DNA of 64,000 nt from Buddleja alternifolia (GCA_019426215.1 CM033406.1:635001-699000), one strand, 5' to 3'; numbered from the stretch's first letter, positions 1 to 11,104 are shown. A program made the numbers and translations. The notes: a model not told the origin generated them from the letters alone.

Positions 1-1003
1 TGCAATTTTCATTGCTAGATTTAATTACTCCAAGTATTTTAATCAGACCAAGAATTAATCACCGATTAATTCATGGTTCCTACAAATCAAGGTTAGTACT
101 AGCCACGCGCCAAGAAGACCTAGCCATGAACGATTATTAGGTGACTTTTCCGCATTACGATTTTCACATAAGTAAAATCCTTCCATCAAATATCCCAATC
201 GAATCTAGGACTTGGATGTCAGTCGAAATTCCAGTAACTCGATTCTATGTATATCGATCTAAGTGACATTGACCAATTTATCAATCAAGCGAGGAAACAC
301 TGCGCCTCCTTATTGATACTACTCCGGCCGGAGGTTCCCATGGTCAATACACTGTGAAATACATAGGATATGCGCCGATGCTAATGATCAGTGACAGATT
401 CTTTCTTGGCACTCACGCGCCTCCGTACATAACCAGACTGGACCCAATATGCCCCACTTTATGACTCACCTGGAATCGTGTGACAAATCTAAGTACAGTA
501 GGCGATGCACGAGACGACCAATGGTGCCTCAAGTCATGAGGACCAATCTTATGCCTACGTAACCGAGGAGATTCCAAATTCGACATTGACTCCAATATGG
601 AATCTCGGCGGGGTAGTTCAGTTTACTCGATCCCAACGAGAACCCACACACATGCACTGTTGTACACCTTATCAGTATCCATGGAATAGGATACACTCTC
701 CAAGAGTGTGCATTGTACGTGCAAGTCTTTATGAGTCATTGATATCCCTATCTCAATGATTCTATGACTTGGAACATCTTTAAGACCACAACTTTAGAGA
801 CGTATTCCATGATTGGCATCCCCGATACCAAACACATCTCAAAGCTTAAGAGTGATCTAGGGGACTTTATCTAATTGCATATAATGATAAGATAAAGAAG
901 AATATGCCTTTTATTAAATAACTTGACAAGATACAATATAAGACTGTTTAAAGAGTCGGTTACTACGCCCTACAAATGGCGCACCGGGCACCTAACTCTT
1001 TCA
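1..1003 (-). repeat. Ty1/copia LTR (same family as the solo LTR at 19900), cut by window edge
   Basis: Nearly base-for-base copy of 21039-22040, ending at the same CA (TG on the minus strand, beginning TGAAAGAGTTAGG). The start resembles the other copia LTR starts here (TGATAGTGTTG...GCCCGACGAGCC), which sets the orientation as minus. No primer-binding site or polypurine tract adjoins position 1003, so a solo LTR is likely, but the left end and its TSD lie outside the window. Confidence 0.75.
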
Positions 1004-2415
1004 CTTGAATTATTAAGATTGAATTTTCAAGGATCTCGACCAATAAGATTCCTCGATCCTTAATTCAATTGGGAAATTAGTTGGTGGAAGAATCTCACTT
1101 GCATGGAATGCGCGATTGGAAAGGTTCACTTTGAATCGCCTACATCTAGGTCTTCAAGATAAGTAGCTAGAAACTTTTCTTTGATTTATGGTATCTTATA
1201 TTCAATGGAGATTAAATAATAAGATGGTTAATTAAAAGTGTTTAATTAATCGAGACAATTTAGTTGTTCAAATTAAATCATAAAGGTTATGAACCCATTA
1301 CTAGTATGTTGGTGAACCTAAAGGGTCACACACAATACTCGGATAAATCCATTTCTTAGCTAAGGAAATTTAATTCAAAGTAGTTGAGTTAATATATAAA
1401 TTAATTAGATCAATTAATTAAGACTTTTATTTACTCAAGTGTTGGATAAATAAATTAATTAAGTTGATAGGATCAATTTAATTAAGCTTAAGTCTAGAGA
1501 GTATTTAATTAATTGGAAGTGACTTTTAATTAATCTAGTATGGTGGATTAATTATTAAAAGACTATTTTATTAAGCCTTGGTCGAAATTTTGGTGGAGGA
1601 AAATAATCAAAGAGTTTAATTAATTTTCTTCCAGAAGGAAATAAGATTTCTTAGAGAGAAAGAAAATTATTCAAAATAGAAGAGTTCTATTTGAGAATTA
1701 ATTAGTCTTCTATTCCTACATGGAAAAGATTTAATGTAGAAGAGATCTACATGGGAAAGAATTGCAAAAACCTAGTCCTATATATGGGACATGTAGAGAA
1801 TGAAATTTTCATAGCTTCACTAGCCAAAAAATTTCATTCCTCTAGCATAGCAAATCGTCTCTCTCACTCTCTCTCTACATACAAGTTTTTAAGTTCTTGA
1901 TTATTCATCAAGATCTTGAATTCAAGAACTCTTCCAAATACTTAGAGAAGTAAATTTTTGCTTTCACCTTAATCCCATACACTATTTTTTAGAGTTAGAA
2001 TGAACGTTTATTGATCAACCTAGCTAAAGATTATAAACGAGTGGGTATCCGGGGTGTGGATCAACTTTAGAGGAGAAACAATTGGGTCTCTGAAGTGAAT
2101 CAAGAATCCGATCAAAGGCGTTTTGGTGGAGGAATTCGAAATCTTCATCAAAGGGAAAAACGAAGGAGTTGATTCAAGGAACGAGGAGCAAGCTAGGGAG
2201 CTTACGTTAAAGAAGAAGAAACTCTTCAATTTTTATGAAAAATCGAATAAGGTGAGATCTTCTTTATTTAATTTTTAAATAACTAGTGTAGAGATGCGAA
2301 ATCCTATGATACGTGATAAGCCCGTAGGATTAATAAACTCGCATGTTTAAATTCTAGAAACTAAAATTTTAATTTTCCGCTGTGCTTAGTCAGGCTATAT
2401 GTATATTTACCAACA
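1004..2415 (+). repeat. Ty1/copia LTR, 3' portion
   Basis: AT-rich non-coding sequence. It shares the phrase GGGTCACACACAA and the pyrimidine-rich stretch before the LTR end with the copia LTR at 61329-63421, and ends in CCAACA at 2415. No primer-binding site follows, so it is a solo LTR or a 3' LTR. It is itself interrupted at 1003/1004 by the preceding LTR. Confidence 0.6.
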
Positions 2416-3650
2416 CACTCCACGCCCACTTTGAGGTTTTTAAAGCCTTCGACTTTAGGCCTATTATGCTATTAATTAATTAAATAATTAATATTATTTA
2501 TCCAATAAATAAATTAATTAAATAATCAATTAAATCCTTGTTAATTTTGTAACTAAATTCCTCTAAGGAATTAATTCATTCATTAACTTATTTAATTAAT
2601 AAAATCATCTAATAATTAATTAGTTAATCATAATATCCAATACCGAAAATTCTCTCAAGTCTTTTTCCATGATTTTTCTTTTGCACTTCTATTAAGCGCG
2701 ACTCTTTAGGTTCGTCTCAAAGGCAATTGGGAAGAATCCAAAAGGATGTGAGTAATATCTAGCCAGTCATGTAGTACACATCGTATCCCAATTGAGAACG
2801 AATAAATAGGATCATTCCAAACCATATACGTTGTGAATATCGTATGAGCATAAACCTTTTATTCTTATATCCCACTCAAGTGAGAGTCATGGTTTTAGTC
2901 AAACTCACATGACTTGACCATATGATTAGCTCAGAATGAGTCGAGGTCATTTTATGCTTTGGCCAAAGACTTTTAACCTCACTCATTCATGACTGCATAG
3001 GATATTTAGCTCATTCACTTATGAGAGAATAAACCTTATTTTGCTAATCAGTTAACAATGCTATTTGCCCATCAAATCGCACTTAGAGGTCGATCCCACC
3101 AAGGGGTGATTGGATCTAACTACTCTAATGACAGACTTGATGTCACAAGTACATCTTCAACTCGATTCCTCAGGTCTAAGGTTCACGCGTTCCTATCACA
3201 ACTTATCAGTTTCATCATTGGCTGTCAGTGATTGAATACCCATGTGATGAAACTAATGTGATCCGTGTTCAAACATATTAGTCCAATTGATATGTCCATG
3301 ACATAAGTTCCCACTATCATTCCCATAGTGTTCGACTGGCACATTCTCTGTTGAAACTTATCATGCAAGTCCTTGTTCTGTATTGATGTCCAGTCAAATA
3401 CTTTCTTAGACTTGCAAACCCTATTTAGAGAATAAGGATAAACCCTTCTAATGCCATTCTTCCTATCCCATAGGAAGTAGCAGGTTTGCCTTATTCTCAA
3501 GGACTTTACGTTGTTTATTAACACCTACAAATGCCTATAAGAAAACAACAAGATAATGCCTTATATATAATAAAAAGATATTGTTTAGTTACAAGTCAAT
3601 GCCCTATAAATCTATCCTCTTTATGGAATTTGAGGGCATACACTCTAACA
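2416..3650 (-). repeat. Ty1/copia LTR (minus), related to the split solo LTR at 29563-53756
   Basis: Minus-strand start TGTTAGAGTGTATGCCC at 3650 directly follows a copia polypurine tract, so this is a 3' LTR. The stretch 2690-3640 aligns by eye with 52770-53750, including the shared phrase CGACTCTTTAGGTTCGT. The other end is interrupted at 2415/2416. Confidence 0.7.
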
Positions 3651-3661
3651 ATCTCCCACTT
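3651..3661 (-). other. Copia polypurine tract
   Basis: On the minus strand AAGTGGGAGAT abuts the LTR start TGTTAG, the usual copia 3' PPT-LTR arrangement. The same 11-mer precedes the LTR at 23125. The remaining 27 bases to 3688 are the last trace of this copia interior before Athila-1. Confidence 0.8.
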
Positions 3662-3876
3662 GCACTCAATGTCATTTTCTATGGTATTTGATAGGAGTCG
3701 CTTTTGCACGTGATTTTAGCCATTTTATTGACGATTTAGGTCCATTTATAGCTTGAATTGTGCCACTCGTACCTTTAATATGTGTGTTAAGTGAATTCAG
3801 GTGTTAACCGAAGAGACACGAAGAAAAGGGAAAAAAATGGCATTTCAAATGAACTCTAGAGAAGCATTCGCACGCT

Positions 3877-4078
3877 GGCGCCTGGGCGCCACATTACTCA
3901 CGCCTGGGCGCCAGCCGAAGATAAGAAGAGGCAACCCACGCAGTACGGCGCCTAGGCGTGATTTTCTCCGCTCCCAATCACCATCGTACGCGCGCCTGGG
4001 CGCCGCCCGACTTTTCCCCCAAGAAACTCCTACCACGTAGGCGGCGCCTAGGTGCCGATCCACCCGCGCCTGGGTGCC
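3877..4078 (+). repeat. CG-rich palindrome array in LTR, upstream of TATA (6 copies)
   Basis: Six 14-bp imperfect palindromes of consensus GGCGCCTRGGCGCC start at 3877, 3899, 3947, 3991, 4043 and 4065 (intervals 22, 48, 44, 52, 22). The last ends 15 bp before the TATA box. The sequence between copies is unrelated. Confidence 0.9.
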
Positions 4079-4093
4079 GTTGTAACTGGAAGC

Positions 4094-4099
4094 TATAAA
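4094..4099 (+). promoter_or_regulatory. LTR TATA box
   Basis: TATAAA in the context CTATAAAGGG, about 405 bp into the LTR and directly after the palindrome array. The same arrangement is seen in the Athila-2 and Athila-3 LTRs. Transcription start not determined. Confidence 0.65.
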
Positions 4100-5058
4100 G
4101 GGAAATTTTCAGCTCATTTTGGGGGTTCAAAATCTAGGTTTGTGAAGGCATTTTCTTGGATTTGGGCCATCTTTTCATCAATTCTTGAAGGAGAAGAAGG
4201 GGGATTAAGCTAGAGATTGAAGTTCCAAGCTAGGATTCATCATCAACCAAGTCTTAGGGAGTTTTATTTGCTTTCATTACATGTTTATCTTCATAATTAT
4301 GTATACTATTGTTCTAGATCTTCTTGAGCTATTGATGATGAGCTAATTTTGTAGAACTAAGATGTGAAGGCCAAATTTATGAGTCAATATATATGAAGTG
4401 ATTTCTCCTATTAATTCTCCTATTGTTCTGTGTGTTAATTTTATGCTTTTATTCCAATCATATGCTTAATCATCATATGCTTGCTATCTTGCCTAATCTA
4501 GTCATTCAAGAGAAGATAGGTTAGGGTTAAAGGGAATTAACACATCATCCGAAATAAATGAGGAATTGCCCCTAGAAATAGGCAGAGATTCCCGGGTGCG
4601 GTTAGCCTTATTTCTCTGGGAAAATTCTAAAGCGTAAATGCGTGGTTATTGGTTAGATTCTCGAATAGACATATTTAGAGAACCGTCAATTAATCATAGG
4701 ATTATTATGAGCCGAGACATCGGGTAATAGTTAATTAAGGAATTTTCACCAAAGCAATAGGAGTCTAATAATTCAAGGAGTAGCTCAAATATATTGACGA
4801 GTAGATTTGGTTGTAGCATGTGCCTTAGTCATTTTATCATACGTGAGTTTCAGTCTATTGCTCATTTCCTCTTCTGTCCTTCGTTTATTCAATCAATTCT
4901 TGCAATTTAATTTATTTGTCTTTTCTTTTATTGAAAATCTAAAGCTAAAATCCAAGTCTTCGTGGTTCGACAACCCGGACTTATTTTGTCCACTTTTATT
5001 ACTACCACACTAGTACACTTGCTATTCAAGCACGTTAGGTATTAGCGTGTCAAGTTTT

Positions 5059-5076
5059 TGGCACCGTTGCCGGGGA
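5059..5076 (+). other. Athila primer-binding site (tRNA-Asp type)
   Basis: TGGCACCGTTGCCGGGGA lies 6 bp after the LTR. It differs by one base from TGGCGCCGTTGCCGGGGA, the Athila site complementary to the 3' end of plant tRNA-Asp, which is intact in Athila-3. Confidence 0.9.
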
Positions 5077-5212
5077 CTTGTTTATTTTCAATTTTTGATT
5101 TCCATTTACGTTTTCATAATTCTTAATTTATTGTTTATTTCTTGCTTTTCTTTTATTTCGTATTAGTCTAATTTTGTTTCTTGTGTTAATTGATAGGTTT
5201 GATTTGTGGTGC

Positions 5213-7050
5213 ATGACCCGCTCATCCAACGAGCCCCTATTTGATTTTGAGCCCGAGATAGAGCGTGTTCTTCGGGCTAGTAGACGAACTCGAGAAATGG
5301 CCCACAATTTTAATACAAATCCGAATGGGAACTTTCCCGATATGAATATCCCAAAAAATAGGGAATGGTTGCAAAATACATTCCAAGCTATGCAACCGGC
5401 ACCTCCACCGCCTCCTCCATTGGTTCGTGGTAATCAACCACCCCGGGTACACACTACACCGGGACCTGTTGTCTTCCCAGACTTTGCTACCCCACATTTC
5501 CACATTCCTTCTCATATGTTCGGGATGGTTCAAGCGGAGCCTTTTTATGGCGACTCGAGAGACTCACCTCATGACCACTTAGATCATTTTGAGAATGTGA
5601 TCTCTACTATGCAATTCAACCCCCAAGATCTCGATGCCATCCGCCTCCGATTATTTCACATCTCCTTGAAAGATGAGGCGACTCTTTGGTACAAGTCATT
5701 GCCCCCACAATCAATTGGAACATGGGATGATCTAGTATATGAGTTTCTCAACAAATTCTTCCCTCCATCAAAAATCAATGAGCTTAGAAGTGAGATCAAG
5801 GGGTTCAAACAAACAAGGAGCGAGTCTTTAGCATCCGCATGGGCAAGGTACAAGGGTATGCTATAGAAGTTCCCCGATCACAATTATACCCGAGACGAGC
5901 AAGTGCAACATTTCTATAATGGAGTCCGATCTCGGATTCGACATCGACTCAATGCGGGAGTTGATGGTGACCTTTTGGGTCTTAATAGTAGGACCGTGTG
6001 GATTAAGCTTGAGCAAATGGCTAGAGAGGATGAACTTTACCCCGAAGATGATGATGAGTTTCCTCCACCATATCGAAGGGTTGCTTTGGTGCAAGAATTA
6101 GAGGAAGTGGTTGCCCCGGAACCGGAGGTTGTAGATGTAAATGTTGTTGGGAATCATAATCGACACCAGTTGAACTTTCATCCTGAGAACTTCCCAAAGA
6201 GACCAAACCCCACATAAAATGCACAACCAGGAATTTACCAACCTCTGAGGCCTCCTTTCAACAAGCAACCCCCGAGGCCTCCTTTCAACAACCCACCTCT
6301 GAGGCAAGGAAATCTCAATATACAAGGGCAAGGGCAAGTATGACCTCCCACAATCGACAAGCGACTTGATGATCATATAAGGAAATCGGATATGTCGATC
6401 AATGAACACCGCAATATGATGAAGGACATGTTCATGGAGATGAAGGATATGAGGACACAAATGGGTCAAATATCCTCCGCGGTGAGTGGAAGAGCCCTGG
6501 GTACTCTACCAAGTGACACGGAGAACAACCCGAAAGAATAGTACCATGCCATTGCTTTGATAAGTGGGAAACAAGTTGAAATTGATCATGTTCGCATGTC
6601 CACGCCCGAGCGCGAAGTTCCTCACGCCCAGGCGCCAGTGACACTCAGCACTGAAAATTTGTTATGCACATCCACGCCTAGGCGTGGATCAGACGGCGCC
6701 CAGGCGCCAAACATGACACAGCAGGAAGAATCGGTTCGCAAATCCGCGCCCAAGCGCCGCACTCTATGTCTTCTAGTCCTAGTTCTTCAACTCCAACGCC
6801 TCCTCCTCCCATTGAGATCCGTCTTCCCTTTCCAAATGCATAGAAGGAGTTGGATCCGAGTTTCCTCCGTATTTTGTCCATTCTTCGGGAGGTGAGGATA
6901 AATATTCCTTTTGTGGATGCTATCTTGAAAATGTCAATCTATGTTAAGTTCTTCAAGGATATTTTATCCAACAAACAAAAATGGGAAAAAAATGAAACGG
7001 TTTGTCTAACCGAGGAGTGAATTACCTCGTAAGCTCAAGGACCCGGGGAG
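5213..7050 (+). pseudogene. gag: Athila-1 gag, broken
   Basis: Capsid polyprotein remnant. The ATG at 5213 gives MTRSSNEPLFDFEPEIE, the usual Athila N-terminus. A proline-rich stretch and the retrotransposon gag core (RLFHISLKDEATLWYKSLPP, near 5640-5705) follow, then a DELYPEDDDEFPPP acidic segment and a proline/glutamine-rich linker. Premature stops occur at about 5864, 6215, 6341 and 6539. Against Athila-2, three of these four fit C-to-T changes of CAA or CGA codons. Frame is lost further around 6770-7050. The linker contains the palindrome array at 6601-6758, which reads as repeated AQAP/APKRR-like peptides. This copy cannot make Gag. Confidence 0.88.
6601..6758 (+). repeat. CG-rich palindrome array inside gag (5 copies, 22/50/22/50 spacing)
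   Basis: Palindromes start at 6601, 6623, 6673, 6695 and 6745, giving intervals of exactly 22, 50, 22 and 50 bp. The copy at 6673 (CACGCCTAGGCGTG) is a perfect palindrome with paired changes in both arms. Since 22 and 50 are not multiples of three, the copies fall in different codon phases, so the repeat is a nucleic-acid feature rather than a peptide repeat. Confidence 0.9.
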
Positions 7051-7549
7051 TCTTACCATACCATGCACTATTAGCCATCTTACTTTTGACAAGGTGCTTT
7101 GCGATTCGGGAGCAAGTATCAATCTTCTTCCCTACTCTATCTTCAAGAAGCTTGGCCTCGGGAAGCCCAAACCGATGTCGATGTCCTTACAATTAGCGGA
7201 TTGTTCAATTAAGCACCCGAAGGGCATCATTGAAGATGTAATTGTGCAAGTGGACAAATTTTACTTCCCGTTCGATTTTGTGGTACTTGACATGGAAGAG
7301 GACATAGAAGTGCCGCTGATTCTAGGGAGGCCCTTCCTCGTCACGGATAAAGCAATCATAGATGTCGCCGATGGTAAGCTTACTCTTCATGTGGGTGATG
7401 AGAAGGTTGTATTTGACGTTTTTAAAGTGCTTAAACATCCATATGATCATGATTCATGTTTACGCATTGATGCATTTGACACTTTGATTGGTGAGACTTT
7501 TCAGGCACACATCATAGATGACCCACTCGAGATGTGCCTTTTACATTGA
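7051..7549 (+). pseudogene. Athila-1 aspartic protease region
   Basis: Retropepsin-type domain. The active-site motif DSGAS begins at 7103 and is followed by INLLPYS, then ILGRPFL about 75 residues on, the usual second conserved block. The segment then runs into KVLKHPYDHDSCLRIDAFD, the linker to RT. The frame upstream is shifted relative to gag. A TGA at 7547-7549 ends the open stretch before RT. The catalytic Asp is present in the DNA, but the polyprotein is interrupted on both sides. Confidence 0.87.
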
Positions 7550-9200
7550 ATGGATGTTGATTCGATAAGTGGGGAGCAATTGGAAACCGTGCTTAGTTTA
7601 GAGAAACATTCTCCTTATCATGTAATGAGGGTTGAAAATCTAGAAAGATCACTCTTGGCTCCTCCTCGCCCTTCCATTGAAGAGGCCCCTACCCTTGAGC
7701 TTAAACCCTTGCCTTTACATTTGAAATATGTGTTCTTAAATGATAAAAAGACATTGCCTCTAATTGTTTCATCTTCTTTGACAGGGGAGCAAGAGGAACA
7801 ACTCATGGGAGTTTTGAGGGCCAACAAGAAAGCTTTTGGGTGGACAATTGTGGCCATTAAAGGCATTAGCCCGGCTATATGCATGCACAAGATACTCATG
7901 GAGGACTCCGCTAAGCCTATACGTCAACCACAAAGGAGGCCTAACCCAGAAATACAAGAGGTAGTCAAGAAAGAGGTTATTAAGTTACTCGACGCAGGTA
8001 TAATCTACCCTATCTCTGATAGTGCATGGATAAGTCCTACTCATGTTGTTCCAAAGAAAGGGGGCATACCTGTGATTAAAAATGCAAATGATGAATTTAT
8101 TTCTACACGTATGCTCACTGGGTGGCGAGTGTGTATAGATTAGCCGGGCACTTTCCCCTCTCTTTTATTGACCAAATGCTAGAAAGGTTAGCCGGGCACG
8201 ATTTTTATTGTTTTCTAGATGGATACTTTGGCGATATTCAAATTGCCATAGACCCCGAGGACCAAGAGAAAACCACTTTCACTTATCCCTATGGCACATT
8301 TGCTTATAGAAGGATGCCATTTTGATTGTGCAATGCCCCGGCCACCTTTCAAAAGTGCATGATGACAATTTTTCATGACATGGTTGAGGAGTTCCTTGAG
8401 ATTTTTATGGACGATTTTTCTATTTTTGGAACATCTTTTGATACATGTTTAGATCATTTAACTCGTGTTTTAAAACGTTGTGAGGAAACCAATCTTGTTT
8501 TAAATTGGGAGAAGTGCCATTTCATGGTCCGAGAAGGGATTGTTCTTGGTCACAAAGTCTCTCATAGAGGGATTAGAGTGGACCAAGCCAAGACTGAGGT
8601 CATTGAGAAGCTTCCGCCTCCTATATCGGTCAAAGCCGTTAGAAGTTTCCTTGGGCATGCCGGTTTCTATAGGCGGTTTATCTTGAATTTTTCTAAAATT
8701 GCGAAACCATTGTCTAACTTGCTTGTTAAAGATACACCATTTGATTTTGACTCTACTTGTATGCAGGCATTCCTCACTTTGAAGGAGCGGTTGATATCCG
8801 CCCCCATCATGGCGCCTCTCGATTGGAGCTTGCCCTTCGAGTTCATGTGTGATGCAAGTGACACCGTGGTTGGTGCGGTACTTGGCCAACGGAAGGAAAA
8901 GGTATTTCGAACCATCTATTATGCTAGTAAGACTCTAAATGATGCACAATTGAATTATGCAACCACGGAAAAAGAGTTACTAGCTATAGTGTTTGTGTTT
9001 GACAAATTCCATGCCTATCTCGTTTTGAACAAAGTAATTGTGTACACCGATCACTCCGCATTAAAGTACTTGCTTGCCAAAAAGGATGCTAAACCTAGAC
9101 TCCTTAGGTGGATTCTACTACTTCAAGAATTTGACCTCGAAATCAAGGATAAGAAAGGGGTAGAGAATGTAGTCGCCGATCATTTGTCTAGGATAGAGGC
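7550..9200 (+). pseudogene. Athila-1 reverse transcriptase and RNase H, broken
   Basis: The RT N-terminal part (ELKPLPLHLKYVFLND, then KKEVIKLLDAGIIYPISDS) is open to 8143. There a stop coincides with loss of about 12 residues that Athila-2 keeps (YRKLNDATRKDH region); a 12-base copy of downstream sequence sits in their place. The palm motif FMDDFSIFG (about 8405) is intact and a further stop occurs at 8323. RNase H begins at [16 protein letters not shown] and includes ATTEKELLA and [10 protein letters not shown]. Ends at VADHLSRIE. Normally this enzyme copies element RNA into DNA inside virus-like particles; this copy cannot be translated through. Confidence 0.9.
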
Positions 9201-10520
9201 CCCTAATCCCAAACACTTGCATGATACACCAATTAGAGAAGAGTTTCCCGATGAACACTTATTTGCTATATGTGATGACCCAACTCCTTGGTATGCAAAT
9301 TTTGCTAATTATCTTGTCAAGGGAGTTCTTCCCCCGGATATTACTTTCCATCAAAAGAAGAAATTCTTATTTGATGTGAAGCGATATTTGTGGGTTGAAC
9401 CATATCTATTTAAGATTTGTGCAGATGGCCTAATTCAAAGATGTGTTCCCGAGGAGGAAATAGCATCAGTTTTAGCTCATTGCCATGACATGTCGGTAGG
9501 TGGCCATTTTGGGCCTTCTAAAACAGTGGCTAAGGCGCTCCAATCAGGTTTCTTTTGGCCCACACTCTCTAAAGATGCATTTTTGTATGTCCGATCTTGT
9601 GATAGGTGTCAACGAACGGGCAATATCTCTAAAAGACATGAAATGACCTTGAATAGCATGCTTGAGTGTGAACTATTTGATGTTTGGGGTATTGATTTCA
9701 TGGGACCTTTCCTAGTTCTTGTTCCAATAAGTATGCTACGGTTGACTACGTCTCAAAATGGGTTGAAGCCGAGGCTTTGCCCACTAACGATGCTCGGGTG
9801 GTTACTCAATTTTTACGGAAAAGAATTTTCACTTGTTTTGGAACACGTAGAGCCATCGTTAGTGACGGGGGCACCCATTTTTGCAACAAGCAATTCGAAC
9901 ACTTATTGAACAAGTATGGGGTAAGGCATAATATTTCGACTCCCTACCACCCTCAAACGAGTGGGCAAGTGGAAGTGTCTAATAGGGAGATTAAACGCAT
10001 TCTTGAAAAAACAATCAATGCATCTAGAAAAGATTGGTCTCTAAAGCTAGATGATGCCTTATGGGCTTATAGGACCGTGTTTAAAACCCCGATTGGCATG
10101 TCCCCGTATCGCCTCATCTTTGGTAAAGCATGTCACCTACCGGTTGAGCTTGAGCATCGTGCCTTTTGGGCTATTAAATTTCTAAACTTTGACTCTACAC
10201 TTGTAGGTACAAATCGACTGCTCCAATTGCATGAGCTCGAGGAATGGCGCCACCAAGCTTATGAGAATACCAAAGTTTACAAGGAACGAACAAAAACGTG
10301 GCATGACAAGCATATTCTTCCCCGGGAGTTTCATGAAGGAGAGAGAGTTCTACTCTACAACTCTCAACTCTGACTCTTTCCCGGGAAGCTTAAGTCACGG
10401 TGGTCGGGACCATTCTTGATTTCCCATGTCTATTTATCGGGTGCCGTCGAGCTCACAACTGACAAAGGGCAAACGTTCATGACCAATGCTCAACAATTGA
10501 AACCGTATATCGGGGACTGA
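9201..10520 (+). pseudogene. Athila-1 integrase, frameshifted
   Basis: The zinc-binding HHCC region is visible ([12 protein letters not shown] ... CDRCQ, about 9478-9610). The first catalytic Asp is in [13 protein letters not shown] frameshift with base loss near 9735 removes the following segment. The second block resumes at about 9777 with the second Asp in SDGGTHF, and the Glu lies in [14 protein letters not shown]. The C-terminal part ([16 protein letters not shown]) is cut by a TGA at 10371 where Athila-2 has CGA. The last stop of pol is at 10518-10520. Confidence 0.9.
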
Positions 10521-10578
10521 TGGACCAAGGGACAAAGTGTCCCTCCTCCTCCGAGATCCTCCATAATTCTTCATCACG

Positions 10579-10626
10579 AGTCGAGCTAACGACTATAAAC
10601 TAGCACTTCTTGGGAGGCAACCCAAG
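10579..10626 (+). other. Conserved twin hairpins after pol
   Basis: Hairpin 1 at 10579-10594: AGTCG, loop AGCTAA, CGACT. Hairpin 2 at 10609-10626: CTTGGG, loop AGGCAA, CCCAAG. Both are also found at the same place in Athila-2 (36604-36651) and Athila-3 (14795-14846), 14-15 nt apart in all three. In Athila-3 the closing G-C pair of hairpin 1 is replaced by A-T, keeping the pairing. Confidence 0.75.
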
Positions 10627-10786
10627 CTCTCTTTCCTTTCCCATCTTTTTCTTTGCGTTTCCAGTTTAGTTTGCATTGTTTTCTTGTGCTTAGTCTTTGT
10701 TTAGTTTAAGTTTATCGTTGTGTTGATTGTTGTTTTCTTTCTTTAATTTTGTAGGAAACGGACTAAAATTTCAAACTCATTCAAAC

Positions 10787-11104
10787 CACGCCTGGGCGCC
10801 GCGTATATCGCGCCTAGGCGCCGATCACCCTCAACTGGCATTTCGGTTCGCAGCACCACGCCCAGGTGCCATTAACTTCATGCCTGGGCGCCAACACACA
10901 ACACGCCTAGGCGCCAAAGGAGACCAAAAGTCCTCCTTGCTTCGCATCATGGCGCCTGAGCGCCATAAAATCCACGCCTGGGTGCCTAGTGAACCATGCC
11001 CAAGCGACATCTACCCCACGCCTGGGCGTTGACTGAAGTCCAACAGGCTAATCGTGCTTACGCCGCACGACGCCTAGGCGCCGTAATATGCGCGCCTAGG
11101 CGCG
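10787..11104 (+). repeat. CG-rich palindrome array in 3' region (11 copies, 22-bp phase)
   Basis: Copies start at 10787, 10809, 10857, 10879, 10902, 10951, 10973, 10995, 11017, 11069 and 11091. Intervals are 22, 48, 22, 23, 49, 22, 22, 22, 52 and 22 bp. The last (CGCGCCTAGGCGCG) is a perfect palindrome. Several copies show CA or TG in place of CG, consistent with cytosine deamination. Confidence 0.92.

Larger units (their letters stand above)
3689..5052 (+). repeat. Athila-1 5' LTR (1364 bp)
   Basis: TG...CA ends (TGATAGGAGTC ... TTAGCGTGTCA). The same ends delimit the Athila-2 LTR (31793-33148, minus, 1356 bp), so both belong to one family. It contains a palindrome array, a TATA box at 4094, and a pyrimidine-rich, AT-rich 3' half. 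No coding capacity. Confidence 0.92.

Noticed and set aside
10787..11104. Regularly spaced palindromes resembling a CRISPR array
   Set aside because: Plant retrotransposon context, repeats only 14 bp, intervals of 22 or about 50 bp and no cas genes; the same motif occurs inside gag and LTRs.
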